Source: Oxalobacteraceae bacterium (GTDB lineage Bacteria; Pseudomonadota; Gammaproteobacteria; Burkholderiales; Burkholderiaceae_D). Taken from it: 64,000 nt of DNA. The notes below the pieces were generated by a model, which was given only the letters and a program-made list of their open reading frames with translations, did not search any database and was not told the DNA's origin. The position numbers were made by a program, and so were the translations under genes. This document shows, piece by piece, positions 17,865-27,587 of the stretch (position 1 is the first letter of the stretch; every line of letters begins with the position of its first letter). The stretch lies in assembly GCA_900299005.1 (NCBI GenBank), contig OMID01000031.1, forward strand, positions 59,641 through 123,640, read 5' to 3'.

Positions 17865-18632
17865 ATGAGCTTTACCGTCATCATTCCTGCCCGGCTTGCC
17901 TCGACCCGCCTGCCGAATAAACCACTCGCCGATCTCGGAGGCAAGCCCATGATCGTGCGTGTGGCAGAAAGAGCTGCATTGTCGGGTGCGCGGCGCATCG
18001 TCGTGGCCACTGACCATCCCGACATTCAGTCCGCCTGCCAGCAGCATCAGATTGATGTGCGGATGACTCGTGCAGACCATCCATCGGGCACGGATCGAAT
18101 TGCTGAAGTGGCAGAGGTACTCGGACTGCCCGACGATGACGTGATTGTCAATGTGCAGGGCGACGAGCCATTGATTGATCCTGTGTTAATCGACGCCTGT
18201 GCGGCCTTGATTGCACCGGAGGTGCCAATGGCGACCGCGGCACATCCTATTGACACGCAGGCAGAGCTATTTAATCCGAACGTGGTCAAGGTGGTGCTCG
18301 ATGCCTCGGGTCGTGCCTTGCTGTTTTCGCGTGCGCCCGTGCCATGGCATCGCGATGCCTTTGCCGCAGGCAGCCAAGCAAATGACCTCAAATTACTGCC
18401 CAAGGATTTCCATCCATTGCGGCATATCGGCATCTATGCCTACCGACGTGATTTTTTGCGTCAGTATCCTTTGCTGCCGGTCTCGCCGATTGAAAATATC
18501 GAGGCACTCGAGCAGTTACGCGTGTTGTGGAACGGTTTTCGTATTGCAGTGCACCGCACCGACCACGCCCCCCACGCCGGTGTCGATACGCCCGAAGATC
18601 TTGCACGGGTACGCGCTCATTTTGCTCTTTGA
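17865..18632 (+). CDS. kdsB: 3-deoxy-manno-octulosonate cytidylyltransferase
   Basis: KdsB makes CMP-Kdo for lipopolysaccharide. The 255-residue protein opens with the nucleotide-binding [17 protein letters not shown]. It also has [32 protein letters not shown] and [12 protein letters not shown], all family landmarks. It lies 37 bases after the Trm112 gene. Confidence 0.95.
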   Translation: MSFTVIIPARLASTRLPNKPLADLGGKPMIVRVAERAALSGARRIVVATDHPDIQSACQQHQIDVRMTRADHPSGTDRIAEVAEVLGLPDDDVIVNVQGDEPLIDPVLIDACAALIAPEVPMATAAHPIDTQAELFNPNVVKVVLDASGRALLFSRAPVPWHRDAFAAGSQANDLKLLPKDFHPLRHIGIYAYRRDFLRQYPLLPVSPIENIEALEQLRVLWNGFRIAVHRTDHAPHAGVDTPEDLARVRAHFAL

Positions 18633-18744
18633 ACAAGCTTTCCCGATCCCTTATCGTCGTGGCAGCAACAATCTGTGGTAAGTTTCGGGCAAGCTTTTCA
18701 GGAGACACTACGGTTTTTGCGCGTGAATGCGCCATTTTCAGTAG

Positions 18745-19425
<681 letters not shown>

Positions 19426-19437
19426 TCACAGATCATG

Positions 19438-19466
19438 AAAAAAGCGGACCGCGGGTCCGCTTTTTT
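19438..19466 (+). terminator. Rho-independent terminator after adk
   Basis: GCGGACC (19444-19450) pairs with GGTCCGC (19454-19460) around a three-base loop and is followed by six T residues. Confidence 0.9.
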
Positions 19467-19665
19467 CATGCTTGAAACAAGTTTTGCCGGATGTTGTGGT
19501 AGTCGGTTTCTGAAGCAGACAGCGACGGGCCAACCAGGCATCAGTATCTGATACCTGCGGCCCGTCGCGTTCGCTTTGCCAAGTTTGCAGCAAATGACGG
19601 CACCGCCCCACAGAGGGCGGGCTGTAGAGGAAGTTAACAACGGTGGTAATTTTTGGAGGAGAGAA

Positions 19666-21729
19666 ATGGCAACACAAGGCTTGTGGTTTGCCGTGGTGTG
19701 CGGTTTGATCGCCGTCATCTACGGATTAGTCTCCCGAAGCTGGATTCTCGGACAAGATCCAGGCAATGCACGCATGCAGGAAATTGCCGCAGCAATTCAG
19801 GCGGGTGCAGCGGCCTACCTCGCGCGTCAGTACCGGACGATTGCGATAGTGGGTGTCGTGCTCGCAGTCCTGATCGGGGTCTTCCTCGATGGTCTCACTG
19901 CGATCGGGTTTGTGGTGGGCGCGGTGTTGTCCGGCGCATGTGGCTTCATCGGCATGAATGTGTCGGTCAGGGCAAACGTGCGTACCGCTCAGGCAGCCAC
20001 ACAGGGCATCGGACCAGCGCTCGATGTCGCCTTCCGTGGCGGCGCGATCACCGGGATGCTGGTGGTCGGTCTTGGCCTGCTCGGAGTATCGCTCTTCTAT
20101 TACTTCATCGGTGGCGTCGAGCACCCGGATTCGGCAACGCTCAAGCCCCTCTTGGGTCTGGCGTTTGGATCTTCGCTGATCTCCATCTTTGCTCGTCTGG
20201 GAGGTGGCATTTTCACCAAGGGTGCGGACGTGGGCGCTGATCTGGTGGGCAAGGTCGAGGCCGGCATCCCGGAAGACGATCCACGCAATCCGGCAGTGAT
20301 CGCCGATAACGTAGGTGACAACGTCGGCGACTGCGCGGGCATGGCAGCAGACCTCTTCGAAACCTACGCGGTGACGCTGATCGCCACGATGGCGCTGGGT
20401 GCACTAATGGTGGTGTCCGCACCGGGCGCTGCCGTGATTTACCCGCTGATTCTCGGCGGGGTATCAATCATTGCATCGATCATTGGGGTGATGTTCGTCA
20501 AGGCGCGTCCTGACATGAAGAATGTGATGCCAGCCCTGTATCGAGGTCTCATCGTCTCCGGCGTGTTATCGCTGATCGCTTTCTACTTTGTGACCACCCT
20601 GCTTTTCCCTGAACCAGTGACTCTCGCAGGCGAGCGTACTGCAACTGCGATGGCGATGTTCGGTTCGTGCGTGGTCGGACTCGTGCTGACGGCAGCAATG
20701 GTCTGGATTACGGAGTACTACACGGGCACGGATTTCTATCCTGTGAAGCACAGTGCGCAGGCATCGACAACCGGGCATGCGACCAACATTATCGCTGGCA
20801 TCGGCATCTCCATGAAATCGACAGCCTGGCCAGTCTTGTTTGTTTGTGCTGGTATCGTCGTGTCATATTCGCTGGCCGGCCTGTACGGCATTGCCGTTGC
20901 TGCGACTGCCATGCTGTCGATGGCGGGCATCATCGTCGCGCTCGATGCCTACGGCCCGATCACCGACAATGCAGGCGGCATTGCCGAGATGGCTGAACTC
21001 CCCGACAGTGTGCGTGATATCACTGATCCGCTGGACGCCGTGGGTAACACGACCAAGGCCGTGACCAAGGGCTATGCCATCGGTTCAGCAGGGCTTGCCG
21101 CACTCGTATTGTTCGCAGACTATACCCATGCTTTGCACGCTCGGGGTATCGAAGTCAATTTCGATCTGTCCGATCCGATGGTCATCATTGGTCTGTTCAT
21201 CGGTGGGCTGATTCCCTACCTGTTTGGTGCGATGGCGATGGAAGCAGTAGGGCGTGCCGCCGGATCGGTGGTGGAAGAGGTGCGTCGTCAGTTTCGCGAA
21301 ATCACGGGCATCATGCAGGGAACCGCAAAGCCTGAATATGGCAAGGCTGTTGACATGCTGACCGCTTCCGCCATCAAGGAAATGATGATTCCCTCGCTGC
21401 TGCCAGTCGTGGTGCCAATCGTCGTGGGACTCGTGCTCGGTCCGAAGGCGCTGGGTGGTCTGCTGATGGGCACGATCGTTACAGGGCTCTTCGTGGCGAT
21501 CTCGATGTGTACCGGCGGTGGTGCTTGGGACAACGCGAAGAAATATATCGAGGATGGTCATCATGGTGGCAAGGGCAGTGAGGCCCACAAGGCTGCAGTG
21601 ACGGGCGACACGGTGGGTGATCCCTACAAGGACACCGCCGGCCCCGCCGTCAATCCGCTGATCAAGATCATCAACATTGTGGCCTTGCTGATCGTTCCGT
21701 TGTTGGCCGCCTCTGGCATGATCAGGTAG
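19666..21729 (+). CDS. hppA: Membrane-bound H+-translocating pyrophosphatase, K+-independent type
   Basis: Integral membrane pump that couples pyrophosphate hydrolysis to proton export, 687 residues with about 16 membrane segments. The substrate site [20 protein letters not shown] and the downstream [19 protein letters not shown] stretch are intact. The determinant region reads [10 protein letters not shown]; a Lys rather than Ala at that place is the established mark of K+-independent proton pumps. I chose the ATG at 19666 because GGAGGA lies just before it; the open frame extends upstream without family sequence. It is a single-gene unit with its own terminator. Confidence 0.94.
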   Translation: MATQGLWFAVVCGLIAVIYGLVSRSWILGQDPGNARMQEIAAAIQAGAAAYLARQYRTIAIVGVVLAVLIGVFLDGLTAIGFVVGAVLSGACGFIGMNVSVRANVRTAQAATQGIGPALDVAFRGGAITGMLVVGLGLLGVSLFYYFIGGVEHPDSATLKPLLGLAFGSSLISIFARLGGGIFTKGADVGADLVGKVEAGIPEDDPRNPAVIADNVGDNVGDCAGMAADLFETYAVTLIATMALGALMVVSAPGAAVIYPLILGGVSIIASIIGVMFVKARPDMKNVMPALYRGLIVSGVLSLIAFYFVTTLLFPEPVTLAGERTATAMAMFGSCVVGLVLTAAMVWITEYYTGTDFYPVKHSAQASTTGHATNIIAGIGISMKSTAWPVLFVCAGIVVSYSLAGLYGIAVAATAMLSMAGIIVALDAYGPITDNAGGIAEMAELPDSVRDITDPLDAVGNTTKAVTKGYAIGSAGLAALVLFADYTHALHARGIEVNFDLSDPMVIIGLFIGGLIPYLFGAMAMEAVGRAAGSVVEEVRRQFREITGIMQGTAKPEYGKAVDMLTASAIKEMMIPSLLPVVVPIVVGLVLGPKALGGLLMGTIVTGLFVAISMCTGGGAWDNAKKYIEDGHHGGKGSEAHKAAVTGDTVGDPYKDTAGPAVNPLIKIINIVALLIVPLLAASGMIR

Positions 21730-21765
21730 CCCGAACAAAACTGTGAAGCCTTGCTTTGCGAACTG

Positions 21766-21791
21766 AAAAAGGCAGCCTCGGCTGCCTTTTT
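21766..21791 (+). terminator. Rho-independent terminator after hppA
   Basis: GGCAGC (21771-21776) pairs with GCTGCC (21781-21786), with five A residues before and five T residues after. Confidence 0.88.
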
Positions 21792-22012
21792 CTTTGGCGG
21801 GGTTATCATTACGCCTTTGCGTTGCGCTGCCCGTGAAGCGGCGATAACGAAGCTATCGCATCCGAAGCGCTAACACAGTGTCCCTGACAGCGATGAGGGT
21901 CTTGACGCACGTCGGGACTGACGGTGACGTCCCCGCCTAGCCAGCGACCGCCCCGCTTCGCAATGTGCATGTTGTCAAAGCTTGGTTTTTTACCTTCGAC
22001 TCTGGAGTAATC

Positions 22013-22771
22013 ATGGAATTTAAGAACAATGTCTTCATCATCACCGGCGGATCCTCCGGGCTGGGTGCGGCCACGGCACACATGATCGTCGAGAACGGCG
22101 GCAAGGTCGTGCTGGCAGATGTGCAGGTGGAGGCAGGTGAGAAGCTCGCAGCGGATTTACAGGGCAAGTTTGTCAAGTGCGATGTGACTTCCGAGGCTGA
22201 TGGTCTGGCAGTGGTTGCCGCTGCTGAATCGATGGGAAAACTGGTTGGTCTGATCAATTGTGCGGGGGTGGCCCCGGCGGTGAAAACGGTGGGCAAGGAC
22301 GGTGCACACCCGCTGGACGTGTTTCAGCGTGTCATTAATATCAACCTGGTGGGTACGTTCAATATGTGCCGGCTTGCGGCAGCGGCCATGTCCAATCAGG
22401 AGCCGAACGCTGCGGGAGAGCGCGGTGTGATCATTAACACCGCTTCGGTGGCCGCCTACGATGGCCAGATCGGTCAGGCGGCTTACGGTGCGTCGAAAGC
22501 CGGTGTGGTCGGCTTGACCTTGCCGATGGCACGGGATCTATCGCGCAGCGGCATCCGCGTGATGACGATTGCGCCCGGCATCTTCGAAACCCCCATGTTG
22601 TTGGGCATGCCGCAGGAGGTCCAGGAGGCACTGGGCCGCATGGTGCCGTTCCCGCCGCGCCTTGGTAAACCAGCAGAGTACGCTCACCTTGCCAAGACCA
22701 TCATTGAAAACACCATGATGAATGGCGAAACCATCCGGTTGGATGGCGCTATCCGTATGCAGCCGAAATAA
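22013..22771 (+). CDS. SDR dehydrogenase, 3-hydroxyacyl-CoA dehydrogenase type II-like
   Basis: Short-chain dehydrogenase of 252 residues. The cofactor loop is [13 protein letters not shown], an acidic LADVQ turn suggests NAD+, NCAG and the active-site Ser plus YGASK motif follow, and PGIFETPML is the C-terminal loop. The overall pattern resembles the HSD17B10/type II 3-hydroxyacyl-CoA dehydrogenase group, which acts in fatty acid and isoleucine breakdown. GGAG ten bases before the ATG at 22013 sets the start. It is monocistronic as far as can be seen. Confidence 0.85.
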   Translation: MEFKNNVFIITGGSSGLGAATAHMIVENGGKVVLADVQVEAGEKLAADLQGKFVKCDVTSEADGLAVVAAAESMGKLVGLINCAGVAPAVKTVGKDGAHPLDVFQRVININLVGTFNMCRLAAAAMSNQEPNAAGERGVIINTASVAAYDGQIGQAAYGASKAGVVGLTLPMARDLSRSGIRVMTIAPGIFETPMLLGMPQEVQEALGRMVPFPPRLGKPAEYAHLAKTIIENTMMNGETIRLDGAIRMQPK

Positions 22772-22972
22772 GCCTTCGGCAGGGCGACGGCGACGTCGCT
22801 CATTGGATTGCGTTCATTTACTGCGCAAGTTCTGCGCCAGCGTGTTTGTGGGATCGGGGTCGCCCCGGAGTGGATCTGACTGTTGAGTGGCGTGACGGCG
22901 GGGGTGTAGTGCGTACGCCATAGTAGCTGGCCGAACTGTTCCTGCCGTCCCTTCCCGGTTTACCCTGCGACG

Positions 22973-24172
22973 ATGTCCCAGTCGCGAAAGATCGCCCTGT
23001 TTCTCGCTGGTGGCGGCGCGCGCGCTGCCTACCAGATCGGCGTGTTGCAGGCGATTTTCTCCCTCCTGAGCGAGACCGGCTGGCCAGCTGAAAAACTTCC
23101 CTTCCAGATTATTTGTGGCACCTCTGCCGGCGCGCTGAACGCGGCCGCGCTAGCCAGCCGTGGCGATCATTTCGAAGAGAGTATCTCGGTACTGCTGCGT
23201 GTCTGGCGCGAGCTGGAGGTCGAGCAGGTGTATCGAGCCGATTCCATAGGAGTGATTCGCTCCGGGGCGCGGTGGTTGTCGCTGCTGTCGTTCGGCTGGC
23301 TGCTGCGCAAGTGGCATGCGCAGCCACCCAACTCCCTGCTCGATAATTCACCGCTTATCGATTTGCTGCACCGGATGCTGGACCTGTCCCGACTGGACAG
23401 TGTCATTTCACGGGGCGTGCTGGATGCGCTGGCGGTGTCTGCCTCGTCCTACACAGCGGGTCGGCATGTGATCTTTTATCAGTCCAGAGAACCGATTGTG
23501 CCCTGGCGTCGCGCCTTGCGCATGTCGGCGCAGCAGCAGATTGGCGTGGATCATTTGCTTGCTTCGGCCGCGATACCCCTGATCTTCCCCGCAGTACCTT
23601 TGTATTGCAATGAGCGGTGCGAGTATTTCGGTGATGGCTCGATGCGCGATGTCGCTCCTATCTCGCCGGCGATTCATCTCGGAGCCAGTAAAATTCTCGT
23701 GATCGGCGCGGGGAATATCGGCGGGCCTGAGCGTGACTTCGCTCAGTTTTCCGGCTACCCCAGTCTTGCGCAGATTGCCGGCCATGCGATGTCGAGTATT
23801 TTTCTCGATGGTTTGTCCTCGGATATCGAGCGGCTCAATCGTATCAATGCGACCTTGTCGCTACTGGCACCCGAGCAGCGCGCGAGGACAACACTGCGTC
23901 CGGTCGAGATGCTGGTAATTACGCCATCAAAGCCACTCGATCTCATTGCGAGTCGGCATGTCGGCAGTTTGCCCTTGCCCATCCGCACCCTGTTGTCGGC
24001 GATTGGCGCAACGGAGCGAAGAGGATCAGCACTGGCGTCTTATTTACTGTTCGAGTCGGCGTATACCCGGTCGCTGATTGAACTTGGGCAGATCGACACT
24101 TTGTCGAAGCGAGACGAAGTCTTGCAATTTTTTGAAGTAGGCGACGCTTCGACAATAGTTTTCAAAAAATAA
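22973..24172 (+). CDS. Patatin-like phospholipase
   Basis: A 399-residue patatin-fold lipid acyl hydrolase. The oxyanion-hole motif LAGGGARAAYQIGVL is at residues 11-25, the nucleophile serine sits in ICGTSAGALN, and the dyad Asp is in YFGDGSMRD. No signal peptide is visible, so it is probably a cytoplasmic or membrane-associated enzyme. The long C-terminal part has conserved family-like helices but no second domain I recognise. No partner gene is adjacent. Confidence 0.85.
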   Translation: MSQSRKIALFLAGGGARAAYQIGVLQAIFSLLSETGWPAEKLPFQIICGTSAGALNAAALASRGDHFEESISVLLRVWRELEVEQVYRADSIGVIRSGARWLSLLSFGWLLRKWHAQPPNSLLDNSPLIDLLHRMLDLSRLDSVISRGVLDALAVSASSYTAGRHVIFYQSREPIVPWRRALRMSAQQQIGVDHLLASAAIPLIFPAVPLYCNERCEYFGDGSMRDVAPISPAIHLGASKILVIGAGNIGGPERDFAQFSGYPSLAQIAGHAMSSIFLDGLSSDIERLNRINATLSLLAPEQRARTTLRPVEMLVITPSKPLDLIASRHVGSLPLPIRTLLSAIGATERRGSALASYLLFESAYTRSLIELGQIDTLSKRDEVLQFFEVGDASTIVFKK

Positions 24173-24501
24173 ATTCCGTTGACAGGCGGCCTCTGACGCG
24201 CGCTATTGAACAAATTTCAGCTGTGGCTGACTAAGCGTCTTCATTAAAAACGACTGCCTGATTTGCAGAGAATTACAGGGTTTTCTGTATTTTTATTGAA
24301 AATTTGCTATCGTTTTATGTATCCCATTATCCGACTGGGGGTTTTTCCGGAACCAAAGGGCGGGTATCATCGTGTCTTGACGATGATCAAGTCGCGAGTG
24401 CGGTTTGATTGTGCTGAACCAGAACCCGAGCACGGGCGCAGTCGTTGCAAATTCGAAAATACCCTGATACTGCGTCCGTCATTTGATGTATCAACATTAC
24501 T
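24173..24501. other. 329-base AT-rich intergenic region upstream of the barstar homologue
   Basis: No convincing gene is present. A reading frame from a TTG at 24263 to a TGA at 24503-24505 runs into the barstar start. It has no ribosome binding site, and its 80-residue product lacks the motifs of the N1/T1 ribonucleases that often precede barstar genes. The AT-rich stretch at 24220-24320 probably contains a promoter. Confidence 0.4.
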
Positions 24502-24969
24502 GTGAATATTTACATGCTCAGCGCGCCGCTGCTACAGCGCGAGGAAGAGAGCCAGGAAGTTGCTCCGGCCAGCAGCCTGCTTCGTGCCGTACCTGCCAAT
24601 GTCGTACAGTCCATCCGAGCATTTCGTGTTACTGAACTGCAGGAGGAAGCCGCGCGTCTTGGCCAGCACTTCCTCTACGCACACTGCGCTCATGCGCTGA
24701 CACGCCAGCAAGTGCTGGGTACGATAGCGGAATCGTTTTACCTTCCCAAACAATTCGCCAAGAACTACGATGCGCTGACGGAATGCCTCACCAAGGTATT
24801 TCATGAGGCAGGCGATCAGCCCGGATTTCTTGTCGTGTTGGAGCAATTGCCGAGCGCCCAGAAATTCGACAAGGAAGCTCGAGAAAATCTCCTTGATGTC
24901 TTCCGCGATGCTGCGGACTTCTGGAGCGAAAAGAAAGTGCCTTTCCGCGTCTTTTTCTCGTTTCAGTAA
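24502..24969 (+). CDS. Barstar (barnase inhibitor) family protein
   Basis: A 155-residue protein. Its C-terminal half has the barstar fold signature: FYLPKQFAKNYDALTECLTK, then FLVVLEQLP, then NLLDVFRDAADFW. Barstar-family proteins bind and block small secreted ribonucleases. The N-terminal 65 residues are an extension seen in proteobacterial homologues. The start is uncertain: a GTG at 24502 or an ATG at 24514, neither with a clear ribosome binding site. The usual adjacent ribonuclease gene is not visible. Confidence 0.8.
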   Translation: MNIYMLSAPLLQREEESQEVAPASSLLRAVPANVVQSIRAFRVTELQEEAARLGQHFLYAHCAHALTRQQVLGTIAESFYLPKQFAKNYDALTECLTKVFHEAGDQPGFLVVLEQLPSAQKFDKEARENLLDVFRDAADFWSEKKVPFRVFFSFQ

Positions 24970-25030
24970 AACCATCTCCACAACAGGATGCTCTCAAAGG
25001 CGCGCATCGTACTTGGGCGCGTAGCGGCAC

Positions 25031-25039
25031 TGTTAAAAT
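25031..25039 (+). promoter_or_regulatory. Extended -10 element just before purN
   Basis: TGTTAAAAT (TG-n-TAAAAT) ends eight bases before the purN ATG. Transcription would begin at or next to the ATG, giving a leaderless message, which fits the absence of a Shine-Dalgarno sequence. Confidence 0.4.
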
Positions 25040-25046
25040 CCGTTTG

Positions 25047-25658
25047 ATGAAACGTATCGTTATCCTGATCTCCGGACGTGGCAGCAACATGGAGGCTATC
25101 ATGCACGCTGCCGCGACAGAGTGCTGGACTTCAAAGATCGCTGCTGTCATTAGCAACAAGCCAAATGCGGGTGGATTAACTCGCGCACGCGCGGCGGGTA
25201 TTCCAACCGTGGTGGTTGATCACCGCGATTATCAGCATCGGGAGCAGTTCGATGCTGCATTGGCTGATGCCATCGATGCACATCAGCCGGATCTGGTTGT
25301 GCTCGCCGGCTTCATGCGGATTCTCACGGAAGGTTTCGTTCATCATTTCGCTGGCCGGCTGATCAACATCCATCCGTCTTTGCTCCCCAGTTTTACGGGC
25401 TTGGACACCCATCGGCGCGCCATTGATGCCGGCGTCAAATTTCATGGTGCTACGGTACACTTCGTGACCGCCGAATTGGATCATGGCCCCATCATTGCGC
25501 AGGCCGTGGTGCCTGTGCACGATGATGATGATGAGGAGACTCTTGCCGCGCGCGTGCTGGAGCAGGAACACCAGATGTATCCGCGTGCCGTGCGCGATCT
25601 GCTGGAGGGCAGGTTAGTACTCACCGGCAGCCGTGTGGTCCGTGCCGAACTTGCCTGA
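25047..25658 (+). CDS. purN: Phosphoribosylglycinamide formyltransferase
   Basis: Transfers a formyl group from 10-formyl-THF to GAR in purine synthesis. The 203-residue protein carries SGRGSNMEAI, NKPNAGGL, LAGFMRILT and the catalytic-loop sequence INIHPSLLPSFTGLDTHRRAIDAGVKFHGATVHFV, with the essential Asn, His and later Asp (TAELDHGPII). It is followed by rsmB after 57 bases. The ATG at 25047 has no ribosome binding site upstream. Confidence 0.95.
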   Translation: MKRIVILISGRGSNMEAIMHAAATECWTSKIAAVISNKPNAGGLTRARAAGIPTVVVDHRDYQHREQFDAALADAIDAHQPDLVVLAGFMRILTEGFVHHFAGRLINIHPSLLPSFTGLDTHRRAIDAGVKFHGATVHFVTAELDHGPIIAQAVVPVHDDDDEETLAARVLEQEHQMYPRAVRDLLEGRLVLTGSRVVRAELA

Positions 25659-25715
25659 CGTCGGTTATTACCGGGTGCTTTTACTCGCGTTCGACGCTTG
25701 TTTTGAAAGCAGACC

Positions 25716-26972
25716 ATGAGATTGCCACCTGCGATCATTGCCAGTACTGAAGAAGCACTGCGCGAGCTGCTTCGGTTCACCGGGCCTGCCGATGTCATCC
25801 TCTCGCGCTATTTTCGCGATCATCCGCGGCTGGGCGGGCGCGAGCGCGGAATGATCGCGGAGTCCGTCTATGCGCTGCTTCGACGGCGTCATTTGTACAA
25901 CCATCTGTGCGAATCTGGTAGTGGTCCTCAGATGCGCAGGCTGGCGCTGCTCGGCTTGGCCGAGGCTGGCGGCATCGATTCGCTGTCGGGTGTGAACGAG
26001 GCCGAGCGTGCGTGGCTGGAGCGCGTCATGGCGATTGACAAAAATAGCCTACCTGCTTTGCTGCGCGCGAGCACGCCCGACTGGATCATGAGCCGTCTGA
26101 TTGCGCAATTTGGCGAAGAGGAGGCTATGCAGCTGACCGAAGCGCTAAATCAGCCAGCACCTCTGGATCTCAGGGTCAATACGCTGAAAACCGATCGTGA
26201 GGCCGCCGAAGCAGCGCTCGCCCATGCTGGCATCGTGTGTGCCCCAACGCCGTATTCTCCCTTGGGTCTGCGCATGCACAAGAAACCTGCCTTGCAGCAC
26301 ATGCCGATTTTTAAAGAGGGTCAGGTGGAAGTTCAGGATGAAGGAAGCCAACTGCTCGCGCAGATTGTGGGGGCAAAGCGCGGAGAGATGGTTGCCGACT
26401 TCTGCGCGGGCGCTGGCGGTAAAACCCTAGCGCTCGGTGCCTGGATGCGGAATACAGGGCGGCTTTATGCGTTCGACGTTTCCGAAAAGCGTTTGGCGAA
26501 ATTGAAACCACGCCTTGCGCGCAGCGGACTGGCGAACGTGCACCCGGTGCTGATCGCCCACGAAAACGATGCCAAGGTAAAACGGCTTGCGGGCAAGTTG
26601 GATCGTGTGCTGGTCGATGCGCCCTGCAGCGGGTTGGGCACGCTACGCCGTAACCCGGACATGAAATGGCGACAGCACGAGCAAGACATTGAAGAGCTCC
26701 AAGCGAAGCAGCGATCGATACTGGCCAGCGCCGCGCGCCTGATCAAGCCAGGAGGGCGGCTTGTGTATGCGACGTGTAGCCTGCTCGAGGAAGAGAATCA
26801 GGTGGTAGTGCGTGATTTTTTATCGACACATCCCGCATTCCATCTGCGCCCTATGCCCGAGATTCTGGCAGAACAAAAACTGGAATTGTCCACGCAGAAT
26901 TTTCTGCAGCTGCTGCCCCATCGTCAGCAGACTGACGGGTTTTTCGCAGCGGTGCTGGAAAGACAACGCTAG
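25716..26972 (+). CDS. rsmB: 16S rRNA (cytosine-5) methyltransferase, RsmB/RsmF family
   Basis: A 418-residue RNA m5C methyltransferase. A NusB-like N-terminal region is followed by the PUA-like linker and a Rossmann core with VADFCAGAGGKTLALG. Both catalytic cysteines are present: DAPCSGLGTLRRNPD and YATCSLLEEEN. The N-terminal region points to RsmB (C967) rather than RsmF, but the assignment between them is not certain. It lies three bases before a PLD-family gene. Confidence 0.87.
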   Translation: MRLPPAIIASTEEALRELLRFTGPADVILSRYFRDHPRLGGRERGMIAESVYALLRRRHLYNHLCESGSGPQMRRLALLGLAEAGGIDSLSGVNEAERAWLERVMAIDKNSLPALLRASTPDWIMSRLIAQFGEEEAMQLTEALNQPAPLDLRVNTLKTDREAAEAALAHAGIVCAPTPYSPLGLRMHKKPALQHMPIFKEGQVEVQDEGSQLLAQIVGAKRGEMVADFCAGAGGKTLALGAWMRNTGRLYAFDVSEKRLAKLKPRLARSGLANVHPVLIAHENDAKVKRLAGKLDRVLVDAPCSGLGTLRRNPDMKWRQHEQDIEELQAKQRSILASAARLIKPGGRLVYATCSLLEEENQVVVRDFLSTHPAFHLRPMPEILAEQKLELSTQNFLQLLPHRQQTDGFFAAVLERQR

Positions 26973-26975
26973 GTC

Positions 26976-27587
26976 ATGCGTTGGGTAAGGGGGGACTTGG
27001 CCTGGCTTGCGGTGTTGTTGTTTGCGCTGCCTGTGCTGGCCGCACAGCGTGACGACGCTGCGGCCGTTTTGCCTGGCGAAGGTAGTATTCAGGTCGCTTT
27101 TGCTCCTTGGGATGATGTGGAGCGCTTGCTGATCGAGGCAGTCGCCGGCGCCCGCCGCGAGATACTGGTTCAGGCGTTTTTATTGACCAGTCGCACTTTT
27201 GCCTCTAGCCTCATCGACGCGAAGGCGCGTGGCATTAATGTGCAGGTGCTGGCAGACGGACGTCAGCACGTGGAGACGCCCGGCTCTCTGCTTGACCTGT
27301 TGCAGCAACACGGAATACCCGTCTGGCTGGAGACGCGCTACCGGAATGCGCACAACAAGATTGTAGTGATTGACGTTGATGATCCGGGTGGTACCTCAAT
27401 TGCAAAGCCGGTGGTGATCAGTGGCAGCTTCAACTTCACGTGGAGCGCTCAGCGCTTTAATGCGGAGAACCTGATCGTCATCAGGGATCATCCTTCCCTC
27501 GCCGCGCGTTTTGCAAGGAACTGGCGTCGCCATCGGCAACAGGCGATACGGCTTCAACCTTCCTCTCTGGACGATCGTGAACACTGA
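26976..27587 (+). CDS. Secreted single-HKD phospholipase D-like nuclease
   Basis: A 203-residue protein with an N-terminal signal peptide (LAVLLFALPVLAAQ, cleavage near residue 23) and one PLD motif, HNKIVVID (HxKx4D), followed by SGSFNFTWSA. One HKD per chain is typical of the bacterial Nuc/endonuclease type, which dimerises to form one active site. It starts three bases after rsmB, and its last 11 bases overlap the MscS gene. Periplasmic nuclease activity is inferred from the family. Confidence 0.82.
   Translation: MRWVRGDLAWLAVLLFALPVLAAQRDDAAAVLPGEGSIQVAFAPWDDVERLLIEAVAGARREILVQAFLLTSRTFASSLIDAKARGINVQVLADGRQHVETPGSLLDLLQQHGIPVWLETRYRNAHNKIVVIDVDDPGGTSIAKPVVISGSFNFTWSAQRFNAENLIVIRDHPSLAARFARNWRRHRQQAIRLQPSSLDDREH

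Noticed and set aside
24263..24505. 80-codon frame upstream of the barstar gene as a ribonuclease gene
   Set aside because: It starts with TTG without a ribosome binding site, and the product lacks the conserved Glu, Arg and His motifs of N1/T1 or barnase ribonucleases. The overlap with the barstar start alone is not enough.
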